From NCBI GenBank assembly GCA_008125075.1, contig VLTH01000002.1, positions 2,666,843 to 2,730,842 on the forward strand: a DNA stretch of 64,000 bases, read 5' to 3'. This DNA comes from Acetivibrio alkalicellulosi. GTDB taxonomy: Bacteria; Bacillota; Clostridia; Acetivibrionales; Acetivibrionaceae. The translations under genes and the position numbers were made by a program. The notes under the pieces were generated by a model, which made no database searches, was not told the origin of the DNA, and saw only the letters and a program-made list of their open reading frames with translations. The stretch's first letter is position 1; the number at the start of each line of letters is the position of its first letter. Below are positions 1 through 6,740 of the stretch, in pieces.

Positions 1-811
1 CTGGAGCTATTGCTGCAAACAAATCACTGTGTTTGGTGCCAAGGTACCATGTTCCATAGCCACCCATAGAATACCCTGTAAGATATACCTTGTTTTTATT
101 AATGTTGTATGCTTTTTTTACAAGATTTATTACCTGAAGTACATCTTTTTCTCCATCATTTTGATAGAAAGTTTCACTTCCAGGATTACCATGCCTTCCA
201 CATGGTGCAACCATTATTACTCCATTTTTTTCGCAGGAATTTAAATATGCACCATGGGCTGGGGAGAAAGGTGATAAGTATGCCATTTCTCCCATGCCAT
301 GAAGCATAACTACGAGAGGATATTCTTTTGAAGGATCGTATCCTGAAGGCACATATATAATATATGAGTCTATTTTTCCATCTATTTCAGATTTGTATGC
401 TCTTTCAAACAACCCTGTTATTCCGTCAAAAGCGTCTTTCCCTTTTAAAGTATTTTCTACGATTTTTTGAATTGTTCCATTATGGATAGTTTCGGAAAAT
501 GCTGCCATATTATAAACAGCTGGAACAATATAAGGCTTGTAGGATGAAAAAATATTTCCTTTTAATATTTCAGACATATAGTATTCATATCTCTTTAAAA
601 GAAGCATTCCATCGGTATTATCCTTTATACCATTCTTTTTTAAAACTTTCATAGAGTCTGAGATTATGTTTTCTGTTTTGACTGAGGTTTTAAATTTTGT
701 TCTACCTCTGCATAATAAACTGTTTCTTTTGGCATCTGCATTTCCATATTGCATTAACATTAAAGACATTGTAAACAAAACAAGAATTGCAAGTACTGAT
801 TTTTTACTCAT
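1..811 (-). CDS. Secreted alpha/beta-hydrolase esterase, C-terminus beyond window
   Basis: I translated this by hand: the frame is open from an ATG at 811 to the window edge (270 codons), so the gene is partial. AGGAGG lies just upstream of the ATG. The first ~27 residues form a signal peptide (MSKKSV then a hydrophobic run to NADA), so the product is exported. Near residue 175 is VVMLHGMGE, an oxyanion-hole motif, and at residues 246-251 GYSMGG, the nucleophile elbow with Ser about 248. This arrangement is known from PHB-depolymerase-like and feruloyl/acetyl-xylan esterases, and a role in trimming plant polysaccharide esters is an inference from that. The Asp and His of the triad, and any dockerin, would lie past the edge. 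Confidence 0.8.
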   Translation of the reverse strand, partial: MSKKSVLAILVLFTMSLMLMQYGNADAKRNSLLCRGRTKFKTSVKTENIISDSMKVLKKNGIKDNTDGMLLLKRYEYYMSEILKGNIFSSYKPYIVPAVYNMAAFSETIHNGTIQKIVENTLKGKDAFDGITGLFERAYKSEIDGKIDSYIIYVPSGYDPSKEYPLVVMLHGMGEMAYLSPFSPAHGAYLNSCEKNGVIMVAPCGRHGNPGSETFYQNDGEKDVLQVINLVKKAYNINKNKVYLTGYSMGGYGTWYLGTKHSDLFAAIAP

Positions 812-1111
812 AATAGATTTAGCCTCCTCATTAAATTTTTTTTGTAAACTATATAAAGAGCGCTCCTTTTAATTGATATTTTATTTAACACTTTGTCAGT
901 TGTAAAGATATGTTTTGTCACTACAAGTGTGCGTTTTGTCATTAATTCTTTTCTAGGATCATTTGACCGGGTGCAGTTTTTGCACTTCAAACCTTTGGAG
1001 AAGCTCTTAACTTTAATCCTCATTTTTATATTATTGTGACAGATGGTTGTTTTTGTAGTAAGGATAAGTTTATAATTGGCAACATAGTGGATTCAATGTT
1101 TATTATCGTAA
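812..1111. other. Intergenic region without a recognised gene
   Basis: This stretch holds the upstream region of the esterase gene. A 71-codon minus-strand frame (808-1023) overlaps the esterase start, has no family resemblance and is not accepted as a gene. I see no other feature. Confidence 0.4.
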
Positions 1112-1354
1112 TGGGCAAGAAATTATATAGCTATTGGAATGCAAAAGGATATAATAAAAGTGTATGAAGATGGTACTTTTAGACCTTCTAATAAGCTGAC
1201 TCGTGCTGAAATGGTTGTTTTAATATTACGAGCTTTTGACATAGAAGAATCAAAAGAAAGAAAATTGAGCTTTGCAGATACAGAAAAAATATCAAACTGG
1301 TCAAGAGGTTATGTAGAAAAAGCTATAGAACTTGAACGACCTATTCTAAATTGA
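1112..1354 (+). pseudogene. S-layer homology (SLH) domain remnant
   Basis: The frame opens after a TAA at 1109 and reads WARNYIAIG, then VYEDGTFRPSNKLTRAEMVV, then FADTEKISNWSRGYVEKAIE. It ends at a stop soon after. The DGTFxPxxxLTRAEM core and the following F-D...W...YVEKAIE are diagnostic of about one and a half SLH repeats, which anchor proteins to the secondary cell-wall polymer. There is no plausible start or Shine-Dalgarno, and SLH normally occurs as three repeats at the end of a large secreted protein, so this is a leftover fragment. The last residues (RPILN) probably come from the deletion junction. The insertion sequence lies about 250 bases downstream. Confidence 0.7.
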
Positions 1355-1608
1355 CCACTTGAAAAAGAGGCATTAAATATTTTCAAGATAATTAAACCAT
1401 TTTGCAGAAACTCTAATCCCCTTTGTGGTTCATCTTTAACTTGAAAAAAACAAACTACATGGAATAGTATTGTTATTAAAATAGAAATTGAGAAGACTCC
1501 AGATGAAAAATGTGCAAATGACAAATTCTTTAAATGATTAGTTCTAAGCAAGGATTAGGTATTCGACGAAAGAAGCAGATGCAATGATATAGCCTATTGA
1601 ACGCCGTT
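1355..1608. other. Non-coding junk between SLH remnant and IS
   Basis: A minus-strand frame (1309-1551, 80 codons) contains a hydrophobic run but overlaps the SLH remnant and matches nothing I know. I treat this stretch as degenerate sequence beside the insertion sequence. Confidence 0.35.
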
Positions 1609-1625
1609 TGTCAAGATAGTTGTCG
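1607..1625 (+). repeat. IS left terminal inverted repeat
   Basis: TGTCAAGATAGTTGTCG pairs with the element's other end at about 3525-3541 with two mismatches. Confidence 0.75.
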
Positions 1626-1797
1626 AAATTTTTTAAATAAATTTTAAAGCAATATGTAAAATTATATATTTTAAAGAATATAAATGCTTTTGTATCAATT
1701 TAGGTTAAATATATTATTTTCTTTATTTATTATTAATTAATGTTTGTATAAAGATACAAGCATATAGTATTAAAATGTAGTATGTATTAAATAATGT

Positions 1798-1909
1798 AAA
1801 AATGCTTGTGCATTTTTTGTTTTTATTGGGGATCTGCGCGATATCCCCAAACCCCTTCCGCGTGAAGAATAAAAATAAATTTTAAACCCCAAAAATTTAT
1901 TTTTATTCT
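1798..1909. terminator. Cluster of three hairpins downstream of IS orfB
   Basis: Three inverted repeats occur in a row: AAAAATGC/GCATTTTT at 1798-1816 followed by Ts; TTGGGGAT/ATCCCCAA at 1827-1850; and a perfect 18-base pair of arms at 1866-1883 and 1892-1909. The last lies ten bases past the orfB stop and probably ends its transcript or blocks read-through into the IS from outside. Confidence 0.6.
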
Positions 1910-1918
1910 TTGTATTAG

Positions 1919-2998
1919 CTACCTGCAAGCCTTGACTTTTAATACCTCTTGTTCGTCTTTTATTGGGTTTAAAGCTACTTCTTTAATTGGCTCCCAGTCT
2001 CGTATAGGTTTTTTCCATCGTTCAGGATGCAGTTTTCTAGCTGCTTCATATACTTTCTTTCTCTTCTCTAATATTTCTTTTACTTGCCCTGTATGTACTG
2101 AATTTGGTGTTGTAAATTTTATACTGCTGTGATAGTGTTCATTATTGTACCAATTTACAAAATCATTAACCCATTTTCTTGCTTCGTTAATGGTATTAAA
2201 ACCCTCTTTAGGATAGCTAGGTCGATATTTACATGTTCTAAATAATGACTCTGAATACGGATTATCATTGCTAACTCGTGGCCTAGAATATGAGCTTATA
2301 ATACCTAAACTTTCTAACTTGCTTTTTAATGTGAAGGCCTTCATCGCTGGACCATTATCTGAATGTAATATCAATGGTTTATTTCTAACTCTTTCTGATG
2401 TAACACTTCTCTCAACTAGTTGAGAAGCATATTCTCCTGATTCTTCTGGCCATACTTCCCATCCTACTATCTTTCTACTAAATATATCTATTATCATATA
2501 TAATTTATAGTATAGTCCTCTTATTGCTGTATTTAAATAAGTTATGTCCCATGACCAAACCTCATTAGGAGATTTTGCTATATATGTTTCTGGTGCTTTA
2601 GGCTTTGAAGGTGGTTTGCTACGTCCTCTATTATGTTGCATATTTTCATTTCTTAATATTCTATACATAGTTGACTCAGAAGCAATGTATACTCCCTTAT
2701 CAGCAAGTGCTGGCACTATCTGTGATGGTGGTAAATCAACAAACTCTGGTGAATTTGTAATTCTTAATACAGATTTATATTCAGCTTCTGTTAATTTATT
2801 TACAGGTTCAGGTCTATCTGCATACGGTCTTTGATCTTCCTTAATGTTGTTTCCTTCTACCCATCTTTCATATGTTCTATCAGTTATTCCTGCTATTTCG
2901 CATGCTTGTTTTAATCTTGCTCCATTTTCTCTTGCTTCATTTATTAATTCTATTATTGTTTTGCGTTCCGATAAGGTTGTTAATCTTCCTCTTCCCCC
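1919..2998 (-). CDS. IS3-type transposase OrfB (DDE integrase), read by -1 frameshift from OrfA
   Basis: This is the catalytic subunit of the IS. The frame is open from inside the end of orfA. It starts with a helix-turn-helix stretch (GITDRTYERWVEG), then an HTH_21-like region (GVYIASESTMYRIL), then the rve integrase core. The D-D-E residues are visible in WDITYLN, LHSDNGPAMK and SESLFRTCKYRP. The core ends with HSSIKFTTPNSVHTGQ. A GTG at 2716 could start a short form, but that would delete the N-terminal HTH and has no good Shine-Dalgarno. The OrfA frame and this one overlap at a G6 run (2994-2999), so a -1 slip gives a fused product of about 510 residues ending at 1919. Confidence 0.85.
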   Translation of the reverse strand, partial: GGRGRLTTLSERKTIIELINEARENGARLKQACEIAGITDRTYERWVEGNNIKEDQRPYADRPEPVNKLTEAEYKSVLRITNSPEFVDLPPSQIVPALADKGVYIASESTMYRILRNENMQHNRGRSKPPSKPKAPETYIAKSPNEVWSWDITYLNTAIRGLYYKLYMIIDIFSRKIVGWEVWPEESGEYASQLVERSVTSERVRNKPLILHSDNGPAMKAFTLKSKLESLGIISSYSRPRVSNDNPYSESLFRTCKYRPSYPKEGFNTINEARKWVNDFVNWYNNEHYHSSIKFTTPNSVHTGQVKEILEKRKKVYEAARKLHPERWKKPIRDWEPIKEVALNPIKDEQEVLKVKACR

Positions 2999-3471
2999 CG
3001 GAACGCTTGTAACTTTTTTTTGAGTACCAACAAAGCTGCTGCTTCAGCTAATGCTTTATCCTTTCTGTTTATCTCCTTTTCAAGAGTTTTAACTTTTTTC
3101 TTTTCCTTGAGTAGTTCTTCCTTTATTTCTTTAACTGGCTCTGGTTCTTTATCTAGAGCAGATGCAAAACACTTTTGCCACATTTTAACTTCTTGTGCAT
3201 ATAGACCATTTTTTCTACAATACTCATTTAATTCATATTCAGACAGTGTATAAGTTTCTACAACAATCAGGAACTTGTCTTTTGATTTATTTATCTTTTT
3301 ATTGTTTTTATTTAATTCTTTTGCTTTCCAAGTACTCAAAGTACTTGTGGGTATACCTGTTTCATTTGCAACTTCTGATAATGGCATGTTATTAGGTGGT
3401 AATATTTTAGCCAAAATCGCTTCTCTTTGCTCTTTAGAATATGTTTTGTTATTTTTGTTATTTTTAGGCAT
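2980..3471 (-). CDS. IS3-type OrfA, helix-turn-helix and coiled-coil protein
   Basis: This is the regulatory/DNA-binding partner of the transposase, 163 residues. Residues ~14-55 resemble a transposase_8 helix-turn-helix (LSEVANETGIPTSTLSTWKA). Residues ~105-155 form a long Lys/Glu coiled coil (EELLKEKKKVKTLEKEINRK), the dimerisation part. The tail KLQAFRGEEED resembles the end of OrfA in a known group of IS3-like elements, where it is encoded at the slippage site. AAGGAGACG precedes the ATG at 3471. The stop at 2980 overlaps orfB by 19 bases. Confidence 0.85.
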   Translation of the reverse strand: MPKNNKNNKTYSKEQREAILAKILPPNNMPLSEVANETGIPTSTLSTWKAKELNKNNKKINKSKDKFLIVVETYTLSEYELNEYCRKNGLYAQEVKMWQKCFASALDKEPEPVKEIKEELLKEKKKVKTLEKEINRKDKALAEAAALLVLKKKLQAFRGEEED

Positions 3472-3524
3472 AGTCGTCGTCTCCTTTTTATCTCTTTATT
3501 GAGCTTAACACATTTTTTACCTTA

Positions 3525-3543
3525 CGACAACTATTTTAACACA
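3525..3543 (-). repeat. IS right terminal inverted repeat
   Basis: On the minus strand this reads TGTTAAAATAGTTGTCG, the partner of the repeat starting at 1609. It lies about 60 bases upstream of the orfA start. Confidence 0.75.
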
Positions 3544-3905
3544 GGGGGTGAAAAGGTTATTGTGAAAATAGGAGGAGTAGTTTTTGAGTAAAAGAGTAGA
3601 ATCCAGAATTAAGTAATACGCTTTTTTTAATGCTAAATAATAGACTTAAGTGGTAAATTATGATAAAATATGTCTAGTTAAATTATAATGGGTATGTACG
3701 AAATAGGTTAATATAACAAATGTCCAGTAAAGGGGTTACTGAACATTTGTTCGGAGACAAATAAGTTCTGTAAAATATGCCGAAAGGAGACGTGCGTCCA
3801 TGCGCTTATTCTTTATTGAGCTGGGCTTTGAAGTTGTAATTATTTACATTTGTATATAAGTGATAACTGAAGATATTTTATATTATGGACAGGAGCGTGA
3901 ATCAG
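3542..3905. other. Intergenic region with hairpin, possible LexA site and 19-codon frame
   Basis: No full gene is seen. The region contains an imperfect hairpin at 3718-3748, a GAAC-N4-GTTC palindrome at 3741-3752, and a 19-codon frame (3800-3859, ATGCGCTTATTC...) preceded by AAAGGAG. Near 3570 a GGAGGAG motif precedes a ten-codon frame (LSKRVESRIK), which might be the broken start of the recombinase whose tail is at 4712. Both small frames are speculative. Confidence 0.35.
3741..3752. promoter_or_regulatory. Candidate LexA/DinR box
   Basis: GAACATTTGTTC matches the Gram-positive SOS operator core GAAC-N4-GTTC exactly. It sits about 155 bases upstream of the lipoprotein start, and the right arm of a separate hairpin overlaps it. 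A match of this length can arise by chance. Confidence 0.35.
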
Positions 3906-4679
3906 ATGAAAAAGTCGATTTGCATAGTTTCATTGATAGCTATTATGACAATTTTCATTGTCGGATGTCAAAAAGAAAATGCAGAGCAAAATAAGTCAAC
4001 TATACCTAGTCAAAGTACCACAAGCATTGAATCTGAAGTACCGATGTTTATTGACGTTAAGGATGCCTTAGCAATTTTGAAGCAAAGGCCTGTTGGTACT
4101 GATCCATGGAAGATATATTATGCCGGCTGTGATTATATTTTTGCGACTTATAATTTTGGAGTAGAACTCATATTTAGATACAATATAAAAGAAAATACTA
4201 TTGACCAAGCACTTGATGTAAGTTGCTTGCATAAAGATATTAAGGAGCCTTCTTCTACAAACTTCTTTTTTACTACTGATGGATTAGTGGCTTTTTTCGT
4301 TGTTGGGAAATCCATAAACTACAAATCAGAAGTCTCTCAAAATTGGTATAAAGCCGAGTTTGAAAAGAAAAGCATTGAACTGGTGACAAAAAAAGATGAA
4401 GATTTTAAACTGCCATCGGATATGGAATATTATAAACAAGAGAAGTATGGCACAGCCGCACAAAAATATCTTGAAAAATCTAAAGAAAACCCATCTTTGC
4501 CGAAAGTGCCTGATTGGAGCACAGTTGCTCAAATCGACAACGATACATTTTGCATTATTATGTTGAATGATACTAAAAATGGCTCGCCGGGAGCCGGATA
4601 TTATTACTTCAAATTTATTGTCGTTAATGTGGCTCAAAATAAAATCTTACAAGAATATCGGATAGATTCAGCCGAATAG
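3906..4679 (+). CDS. Predicted lipoprotein of unknown function
   Basis: The product is 257 residues from the ATG at 3906. I prefer this to the in-frame ATG at 3885 because AGGAG lies at 3890, between the two, at normal spacing for the later start. The N-terminus MKKSICIVSLIAIMTIF ends in the lipobox IVGC, so the protein should be lipidated and held on the outer face of the membrane. A Ser/Thr/Gln-rich linker follows (NKSTIPSQSTTS), then a globular domain with no motif I recognise. Its genomic position between an insertion sequence and a recombinase remnant suggests it arrived with mobile DNA; that is an inference. Confidence 0.7.
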   Translation: MKKSICIVSLIAIMTIFIVGCQKENAEQNKSTIPSQSTTSIESEVPMFIDVKDALAILKQRPVGTDPWKIYYAGCDYIFATYNFGVELIFRYNIKENTIDQALDVSCLHKDIKEPSSTNFFFTTDGLVAFFVVGKSINYKSEVSQNWYKAEFEKKSIELVTKKDEDFKLPSDMEYYKQEKYGTAAQKYLEKSKENPSLPKVPDWSTVAQIDNDTFCIIMLNDTKNGSPGAGYYYFKFIVVNVAQNKILQEYRIDSAE

Positions 4680-4711
4680 TATAAGCATAATGCGAAGTAT
4701 AAGTTGGTCCT

Positions 4712-5074
4712 TTGGAGGAAGAACAGGCTGAACTTCAAAGCGAGATGGAAATAGTGGCTGAAATGATTCAGCTGTGCATTAACGAAAACGCTCATGTTGC
4801 TCTAGACCAAACTGAATACCAAAAACGGTATGAGACCCTAGTGCACCGTTTTAATACCGCTAAAGCAAATTTAGAAACAGCATCTGGGAGGATTAAGGAA
4901 AAAGTAACCCGCCGTAAAACGCTAGAAACCTTCCTTCTAGAACTTAAAAAACAAGACGAACTGCTCACTGATTTTGACCCACTACTTTGGCACAGTTTAG
5001 TTGATTTTGTTACGGTTTACGCCAAGGACGACATCCGGTTTACATTTAAAAACAGTACAGATATAAAAACTTAA
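4712..5074 (+). pseudogene. C-terminal remnant of a large serine recombinase
   Basis: About 120 residues: a coiled-coil segment (AELQSEMEIVAEM to TASGRIKEKVTRRKTLE) followed by LLTDFDPLLWHSLVDFVTVY and DDIRFTFKNSTDI. This matches the C-terminal end of large serine integrases/resolvases of Firmicutes elements, which carry the coiled-coil motif. The catalytic N-terminal resolvase domain and the recombinase zinc region are absent upstream, where the lipoprotein gene lies instead. The fragment starts at a TTG without good evidence for translation. It marks a former conjugative or prophage-like element here. Confidence 0.75.
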
Positions 5075-5081
5075 AAGCTAT

Positions 5082-5117
5082 ACTCCTCATCGACAACATA
5101 TGTCTGTGAGGAGTTTT
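5082..5117. terminator. Bidirectional hairpin terminator
   Basis: ACTCCTCA (5082-5089) and TGAGGAGT (5107-5114) form a hairpin followed by TTTT on the plus strand. It separates the convergent recombinase remnant and the unknown gene ending at 5116. Confidence 0.6.
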
Positions 5118-5862
5118 ACAATTCAACATCAATTTCTTGCTTCAACTTATCAATTGGTACAAGAATATATTCTGAAGCAAAGTCATATTGGTAGAATACA
5201 GGTTTTGTAATCAGTTCGTCTAATACAATAAATCTATACTCTTGCTGTTTTTCAAAATAGATATCCTTACATAATAAGTGCCGATATCTATTTTCATATG
5301 ATAGTGTTAGCGTCTCGTTGGTTCTTTTTTCTGTATTACCCGTAGCTAAATACATATACATTTGAAGCGTGTTACTGTCATAATTATAATAACGTATCTG
5401 ATCACTGATGATTTGATGACCTTTGATAGCTTGGACTCCAGCAATAAATTTATCTGGTTCAAGAATAATCAGAGCATGTGTCGCCTCACTAAAATCCTGT
5501 TTTATACAGTTCAACTTGTCTATATGAAGAGATATTTTATATTTGTTAATACTTTCATAACTTGCGGTATCCTCACTTCCATAATGAGAGATACAAAATA
5601 TTGGCATGTCATTTACGTCTTGAATTGATAATGTAAACATACAATTTGGAATTACTGCCTTAATCTCATTTGTCTCATAATCATACATTTTGGCACTTTC
5701 AGGTTTGAGTTTCATTTTTCCATCAAGAAGGTCACCTTGTCCTTTGTTATGTAATATTTTTTCCATTTTCACGTAAGTCTGTGAGGGTGCAAATCGAATC
5801 GACCCATTTACAATTTGCTTCAGATGCTCTTCTTTCCCGTACTTAATCATAAACAGCGGCAT
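5116..5862 (-). CDS. Uncharacterised protein, accessory-region type
   Basis: The product is 248 residues from the ATG at 5862, which has GGGAGG eight bases upstream; an ATG two codons earlier is too close to it. I do not recognise a named domain. The N-terminus MPLFMIKYGKEEHLKQIVNG followed by SIRFAPSQTY and GQGDLLDG looks like a compact soluble enzyme-like fold with no signal peptide or membrane helix. It lies between a dead recombinase and a dead hsdM, so it belongs to an accessory block. A defence or toxin role is possible but nothing in the sequence proves it. Confidence 0.6.
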   Translation of the reverse strand: MPLFMIKYGKEEHLKQIVNGSIRFAPSQTYVKMEKILHNKGQGDLLDGKMKLKPESAKMYDYETNEIKAVIPNCMFTLSIQDVNDMPIFCISHYGSEDTASYESINKYKISLHIDKLNCIKQDFSEATHALIILEPDKFIAGVQAIKGHQIISDQIRYYNYDSNTLQMYMYLATGNTEKRTNETLTLSYENRYRHLLCKDIYFEKQQEYRFIVLDELITKPVFYQYDFASEYILVPIDKLKQEIDVEL

Positions 5863-5962
5863 AATCATAACCTCCCAATTTTATTCCAGAAAATTTTCAA
5901 TTAAAAATAGCTGGGCATTTCCCGACTTCGCATTTGAATACCTTTTTAGATTTTGCGTACCC

Positions 5963-6584
5963 CTATGCACAGTGCTTTTGAGAAGAATTAAATTGTATCA
6001 ATTTCATAATGTTTATATCAATAATTACATCTGATGGTGTTGGCTTAACCATTTCAACCATCATTCTTATAATGTGCCTTGGTGTACGAAACTGTCCGTT
6101 TGTTCCTGCCGTTGCAACTTTGGAAAGAAGATACTCATACAAATCTCCTTTGCTGTCTCTATCCTCCATTGGAAGTCCATCAATACCATCTACTATCCTT
6201 GATAACATCTGGGGAGTTGGTATTTTAAACATTGCATCCCCCCATGTATTTTGAATACGCAGAATCCCCACTTTTATGAAGTCCTTTTATAAATGGAAAT
6301 ACTTCCTCTGTAACGCTACGGTACATATCTGAAGCTTCAATATTTTTAAATTTACTCCACCTTAAATACTGTAACTCTTTTGAGAAAATACCCTCATAAA
6401 GTACATTTAGAAATTCAGCTTCCTTTTCTTTTGTTTCTTCTATTTCATCAAGTTTTTTTATAAATATAAGATATGTAAACTGTTCTATAACTTCAAGAGG
6501 ATTGGTAATACCCCCTGTCCAAAAGGTTTCCCAAATTCTATCTACTTTATTTCTCAATTCACCTGTCAACACTATAACATTCAC
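5963..6584 (-). pseudogene. hsdM: Truncated, frameshifted type I restriction-modification methylase (hsdM)
   Basis: The first 119-codon frame (6584-6225) carries the HsdM N-terminal helical domain (LRNKVDRIWETFW, NPLEVIEQFTYLIFIKKLDE, FPFIKGL, YSKYMG). It then runs into a stop. A second frame from about 6237 continues with [44 protein letters not shown] and PTPSDVIID. The join is a G6 run (plus-strand C6, 6238-6243): with five Gs the two frames fuse correctly ([10 protein letters not shown]). After VIID the family sequence should continue PACGTGGFL but changes to unrelated residues and stops, so the SAM-binding and NPPF motifs are gone. No hsdS or hsdR is seen beside it. This is a degraded remnant. 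Confidence 0.85.
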
Positions 6585-6740
6585 TCATTTCTGTAAAATA
6601 ATTGTCTTATGTGGCTTATTATACATTATATAAAGTAATAAAAACAATGCTTTCAAAAAAAGAAAACATCAATACTTCACCAAATTTTGCACCAAAGGTA
6701 TATTACTAACTTACTTAAATAGTTTCTATTTATAAGTGAC

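Larger units (their letters stand above)
1609..3541 (-). mobile_element. Complete IS3-family-like insertion sequence
   Basis: The ends are imperfect inverted repeats. The left end begins TGTCAAGATAGTTGTCG at 1609. The reverse complement of the right end, starting at 3541, begins TGTTAAAATAGTTGTCG, so 15 of 17 bases match and both ends are TG...CA as is usual in the IS3 family. Between them are orfA (HTH and coiled coil) and orfB (DDE integrase) in overlapping frames. About 310 bases of non-coding DNA with strong hairpins lie between the orfB stop and the left end, longer than typical for IS3 elements. I could not identify a clear target-site duplication in the flanks. Both ORFs look intact, so the element may still be mobile. 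Confidence 0.8.

Noticed and set aside
808-1023. 71-codon minus-strand frame
   Set aside because: It overlaps the esterase start, carries no family motif and looks like upstream DNA.
1309-1551. 80-codon minus-strand frame with a hydrophobic run
   Set aside because: It overlaps the SLH remnant on the other strand and has no recognisable domain or clear ribosome-binding site.
1811-1910. IS hairpins as a riboswitch or small RNA
   Set aside because: Simple perfect inverted repeats next to the transposase stop fit terminators better.
3800-3859. 19-codon frame behind AAAGGAG
   Set aside because: Too short to support; could be a leader peptide but there is no regulatory logic visible.
5116-5862. 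Naming the unknown protein as a toxin or abortive-infection gene
   Set aside because: No diagnostic motif is visible; context alone is not enough.
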